Assembly (NCBI GenBank): GCA_903885795.1
Contig: CAISJV010000066.1
Span: 62,001-126,000, forward strand
DNA from: an uncultured delta proteobacterium
Lineage (GTDB): Bacteria; Desulfobacterota; Syntrophia; Syntrophales; UBA8958
Reading direction: 5' to 3'
DNA length: 64,000 nt
The position numbers and the translations under genes are program-made. Numbering within the stretch: the stretch's first letter is position 1; each line of letters opens with the position of its first letter. The notes beneath the pieces are model-generated. The model was given only the letters and a program-made list of their open reading frames with translations. It did not search any database and had not been told where the DNA came from. Below are positions 26,246-34,522 of the stretch, piece by piece.

Positions 26246-27028
26246 TCAGCACTGATTTCCGTCTTGAACAGCAAAGCGATTTGTAAGAGCCCCCAGACCG
26301 GCGATTCTTGCAGTATAGGTATCTCCATTCGAGAGAAAACGCATGCCCACCGTATCGGGTGGATTTCCGGTCAGCACTACGTCCCAGGGCTCCAGAGTGA
26401 TCCAAGTGGATAACCAGGAAACGATCCGGGGCCATTGCCAGACCTGCTGGCTGGATTGTCCGCGCCGGATCACCTCTCCATTCTGGATGGCTTCAATCAG
26501 ACAGTCCGCGGCATCGAACTCCGTATCAATCCACGGCCCCAGCGGACAAAAATGATCCGGACATTTTGATCTGGCCAAATGATGATCCCGCCCCTCCACG
26601 TTTTCCACGGTGACATCATTCCCAATCGTGAAGCCCAGAATTCCACAGACAACATTTTCTAAGGCAATATTGCTCATTTTTTTCTTGATGACGACACCGA
26701 GTTCCGCCTCCCCCCACCAGGGAAGATCAGCAAAGGGATTTATAATTATATCATCCGGATTCGCCACACACGAAGACGGTTTAATAAAGACGAGGGGTTC
26801 CGACATCTGGGGGGAATATCCGCCGATACCGGGGAAATTTATCGCGACAGCCACTATTTTCGAAGGCCGGCAAGGGGATAACAAACGCACATCTCCCAGT
26901 TTTCCGGCAAATGAACCCCTCTTAGCAACACCCAGGGGATCCCCATGCAGCAGATAAATATTATCTTCCTCTAAAATCCCGAAGATTGGTTCATCGGTTT
27001 CTTTGCGCTGATATCTTATGATCTTCAA
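26246..27028 (-). CDS. Fumarylacetoacetate hydrolase (FAH) family protein
   Basis: 260 residues with FAH-fold metal-binding features: GEAELGVVI near residue 107, NDVTVENVE near 135 and the CPLGPWI segment near 160, followed by VLTGNPPDTVGM near 220. Family members hydrolyse or decarboxylate acylpyruvates and 3-deoxy-2-keto sugar acids. As first gene behind a strong promoter, in a cassette with an HpaI aldolase and 2-hydroxyacid dehydrogenase, it likely acts on a 2-keto acid intermediate, either as dehydratase/hydrolase or in clearing side products (inference). Ribosome site AGGA is 8 bases before the ATG. Confidence 0.85.
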   Translation of the reverse strand: MKIIRYQRKETDEPIFGILEEDNIYLLHGDPLGVAKRGSFAGKLGDVRLLSPCRPSKIVAVAINFPGIGGYSPQMSEPLVFIKPSSCVANPDDIIINPFADLPWWGEAELGVVIKKKMSNIALENVVCGILGFTIGNDVTVENVEGRDHHLARSKCPDHFCPLGPWIDTEFDAADCLIEAIQNGEVIRRGQSSQQVWQWPRIVSWLSTWITLEPWDVVLTGNPPDTVGMRFLSNGDTYTARIAGLGALTNRFAVQDGNQC

Positions 27029-27060
27029 TTTCCTGTCCTCTCCCGGGCGGCTTGTTCATC

Positions 27061-27089
27061 ATTATTTGAGGAATGATATCATTTGTCAA
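27061..27089 (-). promoter_or_regulatory. Near-consensus sigma-70-type promoter
   Basis: On the minus strand TTGACA (27084-27089, perfect -35) is followed after exactly 17 bases by AATAAT (27061-27066, five of six -10 bases). It lies in the 137-base gap between the flippase and FAH genes and would start transcription about 25 bases before the FAH ATG. This is the best promoter I find in the window and defines the head of the cassette running down to about 15600. Confidence 0.75.
27072..27083. promoter_or_regulatory. 12-base palindrome in promoter spacer (operator candidate)
   Basis: AATGATATCATT is a perfect 12-base palindrome filling the spacer between the -35 and -10 elements. A second palindrome, TCAATTGA, overlaps the -35 edge (27086-27093). 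Position and symmetry are those of a repressor operator; no regulator gene is nearby. Confidence 0.45.
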
Positions 27090-27165
27090 TTGATTATTGA
27101 CTGAATGATTTTCTAGGAATCCGCCCTGACAATTCCCCACAATAACACTCCCGCAGTCAACAGCA

Positions 27166-28704
27166 TTATGCGTATTTAAAATGCGCCTTCAGCGTATCCG
27201 CCAGCAGATTGATGTCACCACGGCGGATGCCAAAAACAGCCGGCAGAAAATAAGCAAGACCGGCAACCATAATGCTGTATGCCAGGCCGGAAACCAGAAA
27301 ATTAATCAGAATGTTTGTGCGCAGCGCCAGGAAATAATCCGCCCCCGCTGCCGCTAGACCGGCCAAAAGCAGCAAACAGATGATGCTCGAAAATTGATAG
27401 CCGAGATATTGCCCGAAACTGAGATCCAAGTGTTTGGTATTAAAATACAACTGAACATTAGCACAAAGAACATTGAGCAAAATCATCTTCACAGCTAATC
27501 CTGTGGCTCCGGCATTCAGTCCCAGCATATCCGCCGGGGCAATCAGGAAATAGGTTAAGGGCAACCCTAATATCGCAAAGATGACGCCGATATTGCGGTA
27601 TAAAGCGGTTTGACCCGTGGCAAAAAACAAAGAAGCGGTTAATTGTCCATATGTTTGATGGATGGGATAAAAGGCCATGATCGTCACCGCGGTCAGCGCT
27701 CCACCGTATTGACCCCCTCCGAATATATAAATGACCTTATCGGCCTGCCAAGCTATAAAACAGGAATAATAAGCGGAAAGAGAAAATAAAGCGGGACAAT
27801 ACCTCCGGAAAAGAACCGCCATCCGGCCTATGTCCCGGCTGGCTTGAGCTATGGAAAATTCCCGCAGCATAAGCGGCATCATGGCGCTGGTAAATAAAAA
27901 ACACATTGCTCCAATCTGATAGGAAAGCGTATAGAACCCCTGTTGCAGACTTCCCGCGGCAACTTGCAGAATCCAGCGGTCAAAAATACCCACCACCAGG
28001 GCAAATCCCGAAGCTAAAAAAAGAGGATGGCTGAAGATGTAGAATTCCTGCAAATACTTTTTCATTTGCGGCCGCGAGGGCCATATCCACACTTTATTCA
28101 GCGGATGTCCCTGACTCGCCAGGGCATAGATGAACAACCCGGCCAAAAGCAATAAAATGACATAGTGATAGACGAAGAATTGCGCCAGATTAATTTGGCC
28201 CAAAGCAAAAAGCAAAAGGATCAGTGCAAAGCCCGCTGTTTTTTGAATGATCCGGGCTTTTTCAGTGGAAACGGTTATGCCGTAGGCATCGCCCATCATG
28301 CTGAGTAAACCGACGAACCAAGTCAATATTCCCCAGATTGCGGCCAGGTAAATATAAACCATGTTCTGGTCGGGCCAGATGAACCGCTGCAGGTGGAAGG
28401 CCTGGGTTAGACAAACAAGAGCAAGCGTGACGACCGAGACAATGATGACAAAAAAATTGTAGAAGCGGACCAGCGTAAGATCATTTTGTTTCCCGGAGAG
28501 CTTCGTATAAAAGCAAGTGGACGTTCCCATGTCCAGAAAGCCGACAAAGGAGGTGAAAAAACTGCTCAGGAAGCCAAAATCTCCATACGCCTTCGGACCG
28601 AGCGCCCGCGGGACTATCGCCTGGGTGAAAAGGTTGAAAACGAACCCGATAAAATTGGCGAGCAGTTTGAATAAATAGCGTTTTTTTAGGGAATCTTCAG
28701 CCAC
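27166..28704 (-). CDS. Wzx-like oligosaccharide flippase (MOP superfamily)
   Basis: 512 residues with about 12-14 hydrophobic helices. The N-terminus (LFKLLANFIGFVFNLFTQAI then RALGPKAYGDFGF) is the typical opening of Wzx/RfbX proteins in the MATE-like MOP superfamily, which move lipid-linked repeat units to the periplasmic side. It starts with GTG at 28704 behind a GGAAG site. A second flippase lies at 59438-60901, suggesting two exported units or a composite locus. It is the last gene before a promoter. Confidence 0.88.
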   Translation of the reverse strand: MAEDSLKKRYLFKLLANFIGFVFNLFTQAIVPRALGPKAYGDFGFLSSFFTSFVGFLDMGTSTCFYTKLSGKQNDLTLVRFYNFFVIIVSVVTLALVCLTQAFHLQRFIWPDQNMVYIYLAAIWGILTWFVGLLSMMGDAYGITVSTEKARIIQKTAGFALILLLFALGQINLAQFFVYHYVILLLLAGLFIYALASQGHPLNKVWIWPSRPQMKKYLQEFYIFSHPLFLASGFALVVGIFDRWILQVAAGSLQQGFYTLSYQIGAMCFLFTSAMMPLMLREFSIAQASRDIGRMAVLFRRYCPALFSLSAYYSCFIAWQADKVIYIFGGGQYGGALTAVTIMAFYPIHQTYGQLTASLFFATGQTALYRNIGVIFAILGLPLTYFLIAPADMLGLNAGATGLAVKMILLNVLCANVQLYFNTKHLDLSFGQYLGYQFSSIICLLLLAGLAAAGADYFLALRTNILINFLVSGLAYSIMVAGLAYFLPAVFGIRRGDINLLADTLKAHFKYA

Positions 28705-28708
28705 ATTT

Positions 28709-29866
28709 TTACTTCCAGCCGATTTTATCCTGCTTTTTTAAGTAGTCGGCAAAAATCTGCCACGCCGGAGTATCATCCGTGCCCGATTTTTTAATATACT
28801 TGTTGAAATATTCTTCGTAGCATTTCTCATTCATGATAAGGCCGTCATTAAAATCAATTTCATAAGATTGATCGATATTCAGGACCTTTTTATCAAACAA
28901 GGAGGCCATGTAGTCCGTCAAACCCATTCTGGCTTGCTGGAGTAGATCCGTCGTTATGAAAAGAATCGGTTTTTTGAATAAAACGGCATAATTGATTGAT
29001 GCGCTATCATGCATAATCACGAATCTTGATTTTCTGACCAATTCCGCCGTTTGTCCCCTGACAATTGTTCTATGCCCGTATAAATTTTCTTTACCCTCAT
29101 ATTGGGAGCGCGGATGGGCCGCCACAACAATATGGACACCGCAGGCCGCCTCCAGATGATCGAAGAAACGGCACAGGCGCGGATAATATTCTTCCGCCGC
29201 AAATAAAGGATTACCAATGGCATCCGGGTGAAAGGGGAAACACTGGTCCAGAAAAACAACCATTTTATCGTCTTGCGGAATTGATTGCTGCATTACCCGG
29301 AGGTAAATTTCGTAATCGGAAATATGCGCCCACAAAATTTTCGTTTCGGCGCAAACGGAGAATTTCGGCACAAAAAATTCTCCCCCCACTGCCAGCACAA
29401 TACTGGCAGGCCCTATGCCGATATATTTTGCCGGGGCAGCATTGAAGAGATAGGAAGCAAGTTTTACCGGTGTTATATTCAGGATTCTCCTAATGGTGCT
29501 CTTTTTCTGGACATTGAAAGACGGATAATTGTAACTGTAAAGACCATAGGGGATTCTATATTTGGACAGAGCCCGGAAGAAAGCATAGCTTTTGTATTCA
29601 TGTCCCAACATACAGGAAACAAAAATACCTGCCGGCAACTTTTTTATTGCCGCCAGAGCTTCTTCTTTTTGGGAAAAAAAACGGCATTCATTAAAACTGC
29701 TCTGATCCGGAGGTGTATAGAACTTTGATCTCTCCGGATTGAGAATTGCCGTAAAATCCCAAACTTCAAAATCAAACCCGTTCTGTTTAAGTATTTCCAG
29801 ACCGAATCTGTCGGTATCTCTCTTATCAAGGGGAGAGGCTAAGAAGAAAATAATTTTGTTTATCAT
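28709..29866 (-). CDS. Putative GT-B surface carbohydrate transferase, family not recognised
   Basis: About 385 residues, no membrane helices. The C-terminal half carries VVAAHPRSQYEG near residue 250 and VIMHDSASINYAVLFKKPILFI near 295, an HP plus Ser pattern found in capsule-type, Kdo and sialyltransferase-like GT-B enzymes. The N-terminus (FLASPLDKRDTDRFG) resembles the start of a Rossmann domain. Between a deacetylase and a flippase and near nonulosonic-acid genes, it is a candidate transferase for an acidic sugar (inference). ATG 29866 is chosen because the upstream extension is poor and AAGG precedes this ATG; 111 bases of the preceding gap are non-coding. Confidence 0.55.
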   Translation of the reverse strand: MINKIIFFLASPLDKRDTDRFGLEILKQNGFDFEVWDFTAILNPERSKFYTPPDQSSFNECRFFSQKEEALAAIKKLPAGIFVSCMLGHEYKSYAFFRALSKYRIPYGLYSYNYPSFNVQKKSTIRRILNITPVKLASYLFNAAPAKYIGIGPASIVLAVGGEFFVPKFSVCAETKILWAHISDYEIYLRVMQQSIPQDDKMVVFLDQCFPFHPDAIGNPLFAAEEYYPRLCRFFDHLEAACGVHIVVAAHPRSQYEGKENLYGHRTIVRGQTAELVRKSRFVIMHDSASINYAVLFKKPILFITTDLLQQARMGLTDYMASLFDKKVLNIDQSYEIDFNDGLIMNEKCYEEYFNKYIKKSGTDDTPAWQIFADYLKKQDKIGWK

Positions 29867-29977
29867 AAAAACCTTAAGCAAAGGCCGCTTCATTCCCGTG
29901 CGGGGAACACCTTGGACTTTTCCCCAACTGGTAATCATCAAGCGAAGGTCAGACCGTTGCCTTTTTCATCTCGTTTT

Positions 29978-30964
29978 TCAGGAAGCAGCCGCAGCCTGCA
30001 AGGTCCAATCATTAGGCCGTGCGTCTCCCTTCTTGGGCAAATCATTGGTGTCCAGCCTGGGTAGTGTCAGAGGATTGTCCAGATCGAGACGGGCCAGGTC
30101 AACCCTGGTGGTCAGGCCGACTTGGCATCCCTTCCTTTTCAGCAGATCAAGCAGAGATTCATTATAGACCCCATAGGGATAGCACATGATCCACTTGTTC
30201 ACATCGCCTCCCAATATCTTCAGGAATTCCAAAGACGAATTGATTTCCTCTTCCTGCTTTTCCCCGTCCAAATGGTCGAGCCAATAATGATTATAGCCGT
30301 GAGATCCGATATACATGCCGTGTCTTTGCAGGCATTGGAGCTGATCTACACTCATATACAATTCCTGGGAAAAAGCCTGCTCGTCGCTGGTTACAAAGCT
30401 GGAAAAAAGATCATCTATTATCATGCTCCGGACGCATTCCGGCAATTCGGTTTGCAGTAGCCGTTTAATAAAAGCGACCGGCGCCGGATCAAAGCGATTG
30501 GCCACAGCAAATTCGGCATAATAGTCAGCATTGCTCCTTAATGAATATCCGGCTCTCAACTCATCCATCATGGAAAATATTTTCTTGATTATGGAAGACT
30601 TATCCTTGATGGCGGCTAAAATGAAATGAATTTTGTTCACATCCAGCACCTTGTGCTTCATGATAGCCGCCGGCGGCGGAAAAAAACAACCCTGTATCTT
30701 ATGCTTTTCGATAATCGGGAAAACATTAGTATAATGATCAACATAGCCGTCGTCAAAGGTCAGCAACGCCGCATTCCGGGGCAGGTCGCCTGCCGAATCG
30801 ACCGCCGCCAGTAATTCCGAGGCGGTGATGATATGATAATATTTAAGTATATACGCGAGCTGTTCTTTAAATTTATGTATTTCGAGGCCCTTGATTTCCG
30901 GATAACGGGAATGCGTCAATTCCCTTATGTAGTGGTACATGACAATGGTTACCTGCCCGGACAT
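29978..30964 (-). CDS. Polysaccharide deacetylase (NodB/CE4-like)
   Basis: 328 residues. LLTFDDGYVDHY near residue 66 provides the Asp-Asp metal/base pair; GSHGYNHYWLDHL near residue 217 provides the two metal histidines; CYPYGVYNES near 255 is motif 3. These CE4 enzymes remove N- or O-acetyl groups from sugars. No signal peptide is visible, so a cytoplasmic target (lipid-linked or nucleotide sugar) is more likely than mature polymer. An insertion of about 100 residues lies between motifs 1 and 2. It follows a methyltransferase by 4 bases. Confidence 0.85.
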   Translation of the reverse strand: MSGQVTIVMYHYIRELTHSRYPEIKGLEIHKFKEQLAYILKYYHIITASELLAAVDSAGDLPRNAALLTFDDGYVDHYTNVFPIIEKHKIQGCFFPPPAAIMKHKVLDVNKIHFILAAIKDKSSIIKKIFSMMDELRAGYSLRSNADYYAEFAVANRFDPAPVAFIKRLLQTELPECVRSMIIDDLFSSFVTSDEQAFSQELYMSVDQLQCLQRHGMYIGSHGYNHYWLDHLDGEKQEEEINSSLEFLKILGGDVNKWIMCYPYGVYNESLLDLLKRKGCQVGLTTRVDLARLDLDNPLTLPRLDTNDLPKKGDARPNDWTLQAAAAS

Positions 30965-30968
30965 AAGA

Positions 30969-31868
30969 TCAGACCTTAACTGCGTGCAGCATGAATGAAG
31001 AGGAAAATGGCATCAGTTCCATGTTCTCCATGGCAAATGACTGTAATAAATTGGACAGATCATAGTGGAGGGACGGATATTTCTTTTTTAATTTCGGCAC
31101 AACGACGTGAATGTGAATAGGGGCCAGATGTACAGTCCGCCAACCTTTTTCCCGCAATAAATGGATCAATTGCCCCGGCGTGTATTGATACCTGACGGAA
31201 ACATCAATCCCGGTCTGCGTCTGCGAATCCATATGCCCGGGCAATGCGGCGGGTTCCAGGAAGTCAAGTTCAGCCAAATCCCGGCAATTAACTATCGCGA
31301 TTGCCTCCCGCAGTAGATCCTGGGCTGTTCCTGCGGCAATTTCCGTGGAAGTAAAATCATTCAGGGAGAAAAGATTGAATAATTTGTTCCGTGATCCCAG
31401 CACTAGAGAACCACCCTGTTTTAAACCGCGCAGGGCCAAATCGAGAAACTCCCGCAATTGTTCAAGCGAGATATATTCCATGAAGCCATTGGCGGAGATA
31501 ATATCATACCCGGCGGATTGAATGTCATAATCAAAGATGGAACCGCACACGAATTGGGCCAATTCAAGCCGATTATTACTCGCGTTGTCCTGGGCGATTT
31601 GGACCATTTCCTGGGCAAAATCGACGCCGATGGCGGAAATTCCCTGCCGGGCTACGGCACAAACCAGGTCCCCTGTGCCACACCCGACATCCAACAGTAA
31701 CCGCGTCTCTTTTCTTTGCCTGATGACATTAAGGACATAGTCGTTACGTTGCTGAATTACGTTTACCTCTTCCCGGGAAGAACCTTTCGCCGCGGTTGCC
31801 CATCCCCGGGCATGTTTCCGGAAATAGTCCAGAGTTTCCGTCTGCTGTTTCGAATATTGCGCGTTCAT
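30969..31868 (-). CDS. Class I SAM-dependent methyltransferase
   Basis: 299 residues; motif I LLDVGCGTGDLV near residue 50 and a variant motif IISANGFMEYIS near 120. The C-terminal half is longer than in minimal methyltransferases and has a YQYTPGQLIHLLREKGW segment seen in SAM enzymes of polysaccharide loci. ATG 31868 is preferred over the longer TTG start because it has an AAGGA site upstream. It lies between a B12-radical SAM gene and a deacetylase gene. Substrate unknown. Confidence 0.82.
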   Translation of the reverse strand: MNAQYSKQQTETLDYFRKHARGWATAAKGSSREEVNVIQQRNDYVLNVIRQRKETRLLLDVGCGTGDLVCAVARQGISAIGVDFAQEMVQIAQDNASNNRLELAQFVCGSIFDYDIQSAGYDIISANGFMEYISLEQLREFLDLALRGLKQGGSLVLGSRNKLFNLFSLNDFTSTEIAAGTAQDLLREAIAIVNCRDLAELDFLEPAALPGHMDSQTQTGIDVSVRYQYTPGQLIHLLREKGWRTVHLAPIHIHVVVPKLKKKYPSLHYDLSNLLQSFAMENMELMPFSSSFMLHAVKV

Positions 31869-31958
31869 AATATTTCCATCCTTACGCAAAGAAATTCCAA
31901 TCGACAAACTGCCTGGTGAAGAATGATCAGCGCAGGCTTTATCCCGCGCCAGTCGGGC

Positions 31959-33347
31959 CTAAGACTGTCTGAACCCTCTGAAATTAGCATCCTTGGTGAA
32001 ATACAGTTCTTGCAATTGATGTTCGAAAGAGGTTATCTTCTTGTTAAAGTAAGCTCTTATTAATGTTAAATTGGCCTCATATAAACGCTGATAAAACTCG
32101 TCATCGCTCATTTGAGTAAAATTAACCGCCAATAAATCGGAATTGATATGTTTATTCTCATAAAAGTCCGCACAGTCCTTGAGCATGCCTTTTTCTAGCG
32201 CATAATAATAAAGTGGCGAACCCGGATAGGGCGTAACAGGGCGAATGGTCCTCATCTGCGAGCCATCGTCATATTTCAGCAGGAAATCGACGCCTTTTTT
32301 CAGGCTTTCTTTCGTCTCGCCGATATTGCCAAATATGATATTATATCCTGGGCTGATTCCCGCCTCCAGAGTCGCTTCGATCCCCTGGATGATCTGTTTG
32401 GTGTTTAAGGATTTGTTCATCACTTTCAACATGCCATCATCAAATGATTCGATCCCGTAATTGATAAACACGCAGCCGGCCTGCTTCATATGCCTTAAGA
32501 CATCCTGCTTGGCAAAGTTCAGCCGCCCGTTGCAATCCCATTTGATATTCAGCTTCTTCTTGATGAAATCATTGCATAAACTTAAAGTCCTCTCTCGGGA
32601 AGCCATCAAAAGATCGTCACCAAAGCAAATATGCGTAACCCCATAGTCCGCCTTCAGCATTTCGATTTCGGCGATGATGCTGTCATTGCTTCTCGGACGG
32701 AACCCCTTGTCCATCCGGTAGCAGAAATTACATTTGAACGGGCAACCTCTTCCGGAAAGGACGGGCATGGCAAAATCAGCATTCGTGCCGCGAATAACCC
32801 TTAATAACCTGTAATAATCGACGGGGAAGAGTTCATAGGCGGGAAAGGGGATTTCATCAATATTCTTGATCAGCGGGCGTCGCTCATTCACCACGCATTC
32901 ATCGCCTTTTCTGAAGGCAATGCCTTTAATCTGGTCTAGCTCCTGCCTGTTTTGCAGGGTTTTCAGCAACTCGACAATTGTAATTTCGCCTTCCCCCATG
33001 ACAATGGCATCGGCTCCTGTTTTGCGCAGAAAGAACTCCGGTTCCGGGGTTGGGCCATGGCCGCCGATTACGTAAAAAGGGCGTTTTGTCGAGCTGTTGA
33101 TCGCTGCGGATATCTTTAATGCCTTGCGATACTGGTAATAACCGCCGATAAAGCTAAGACCGACAACATCAAAATGATTTTGGTCCAGATATCTTTGCAG
33201 ATGGCTTTCCGGGTAATGATGCACATCCTGATTATATATTTCCACCTCATATCCATCTTTCAACAAAACGGCGGCAATATAGGCCAAGCCTTGAGGAAAC
33301 CAGTGGATATAGGAATCGTTATCATATACTATAAGAAGGATTTTCAT
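31959..33347 (-). CDS. B12-binding radical SAM protein (copy III)
   Basis: 462 residues: B12-binding domain (ILLIVYDNDSYIHWFPQGL at the start, FDVVGLSFIGG near 80, IGGHGPTPEPEF near 105) then radical SAM domain with GRGCPFKCNFC near residue 200 and NYGIESFDDG near 300. The AGGAAAATTAA ribosome region precedes the ATG. Such proteins catalyse methyl transfer or carbon-skeleton chemistry. It follows ptmE by about 80 bases and precedes a methyltransferase, so it may modify the nonulosonic acid or its chain (inference). Confidence 0.86.
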   Translation of the reverse strand: MKILLIVYDNDSYIHWFPQGLAYIAAVLLKDGYEVEIYNQDVHHYPESHLQRYLDQNHFDVVGLSFIGGYYQYRKALKISAAINSSTKRPFYVIGGHGPTPEPEFFLRKTGADAIVMGEGEITIVELLKTLQNRQELDQIKGIAFRKGDECVVNERRPLIKNIDEIPFPAYELFPVDYYRLLRVIRGTNADFAMPVLSGRGCPFKCNFCYRMDKGFRPRSNDSIIAEIEMLKADYGVTHICFGDDLLMASRERTLSLCNDFIKKKLNIKWDCNGRLNFAKQDVLRHMKQAGCVFINYGIESFDDGMLKVMNKSLNTKQIIQGIEATLEAGISPGYNIIFGNIGETKESLKKGVDFLLKYDDGSQMRTIRPVTPYPGSPLYYYALEKGMLKDCADFYENKHINSDLLAVNFTQMSDDEFYQRLYEANLTLIRAYFNKKITSFEHQLQELYFTKDANFRGFRQS

Positions 33348-33430
33348 TTAATTTTCCTCTTTATTGTGGGCAATTAATTGGGGAATTTAAAGCATCCGGC
33401 GATAAATCAGACAATGTTAGGATTGATAAA

Positions 33431-34504
33431 TTATTGATCATAGCCGATTTTGGCTAATATTTTCTTATACCCTTCCAATTCACCAATGTCTATCCAGGAA
33501 GATTCGCTGACCGGGTATACGCCGACCGTTCCGCCGTTATTCTTAATATCATTGATCAACTGCGTCATATGATAGAATTTGTCAGATGGTATGATATCGA
33601 TTACCCCGGCATTTAATATATACAGGCCTGTATTCACCAAATAGCTGAAATCAGGTTTTTCCCTTATTGCGCAAAGCTTTCCGCCGTTTTCAATATCACA
33701 AATACCATAGGGAATATTATAATGCTTGATGGACGCAACCAGCGTAATGTCATTTTTCATCTTCTTATGGAATTTTAATATCTCGGCATAGTCTTCTTCG
33801 ATGATAATGTCCGAATTGGTAACGATAATATCATCAACAAACTTACCCTGCAGGTATTTTAAGCCGCCGGCTGTCCCCAAAGGTGTTTCCTCTTCAATAT
33901 AAGTAATTTTGTATCTGAGGGTTAAATCTTCAAAATAAGCTTTTATCATCCTTCCCTTATGATTTATGGTGATATAAAAGTCTTTTATCCCAAACTCGGA
34001 AAATTTATCCATAATCACTTCAATGATCGGTTTATCGCCTACAGGGATCAGAGGCTTCGGAAGAACTTTTGTAAAGGGATCAAGGCGGGTGCCTTTGCCG
34101 CCGGCCATGATCACAACCGGCGCGTTTATCCTTTTCCTTTTAATTTTAATATGTTCATCTTTGGAAAGCAGGCTTTCCCATTTAATGATCCGGTAAATTT
34201 TATTATTGGCATCAATTACTGGTAACAACGGCAATTTATATTTAATAAACAGTTCCTTTACATCCCTGGTGAGTAAATTCTTTTGATAAATAAATTTGGG
34301 AGATTTATTAAATATATTCGATATGTCCCCCTGCAGGCTTTCCCCTCTCAGCAAATAACGCCGGACATCGCCGTCACTCAAAGAACCCAATAACTTATTG
34401 GCATCATCGACCACAAATAAAACCTTTTCCGCAGTTTCATCCAGCCGCCGGAGGGCTTCCTTGATACTGAAATTTTTGTTGATCAAAAGCTGTTTATTAA
34501 ACAT
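33431..34504 (-). CDS. ptmE: CBS-domain nucleotidyltransferase, GlcN-1-P guanylyltransferase type
   Basis: 357 residues. Two CBS repeats occupy residues 1-115 (VLFVVDDANKLLGSLSDGDVRR is one core), followed by a nucleotidyltransferase domain beginning VVIMAGGKGTRLDPFTKVLPKPL near residue 130. This CBS plus transferase layout is that of PtmE in Campylobacter, which makes GDP-GlcN for the GDP route to legionaminic acid. It is the last gene of the legionaminic module, 18 bases after the 2-epimerase gene. Paralogues of other sugar specificity exist, so the GDP specificity is inferred from context. By eye the gene is A+T-rich. Confidence 0.85.
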   Translation of the reverse strand: MFNKQLLINKNFSIKEALRRLDETAEKVLFVVDDANKLLGSLSDGDVRRYLLRGESLQGDISNIFNKSPKFIYQKNLLTRDVKELFIKYKLPLLPVIDANNKIYRIIKWESLLSKDEHIKIKRKRINAPVVIMAGGKGTRLDPFTKVLPKPLIPVGDKPIIEVIMDKFSEFGIKDFYITINHKGRMIKAYFEDLTLRYKITYIEEETPLGTAGGLKYLQGKFVDDIIVTNSDIIIEEDYAEILKFHKKMKNDITLVASIKHYNIPYGICDIENGGKLCAIREKPDFSYLVNTGLYILNAGVIDIIPSDKFYHMTQLINDIKNNGGTVGVYPVSESSWIDIGELEGYKKILAKIGYDQ

Positions 34505-34522
34505 TTATCACCACAGTATTTC

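Noticed and set aside
29902-29925. Hairpin GGGGAA...TTCCCC in the gap before the deacetylase gene end
   Set aside because: No T-run follows on either strand, so it is not supported as a terminator.
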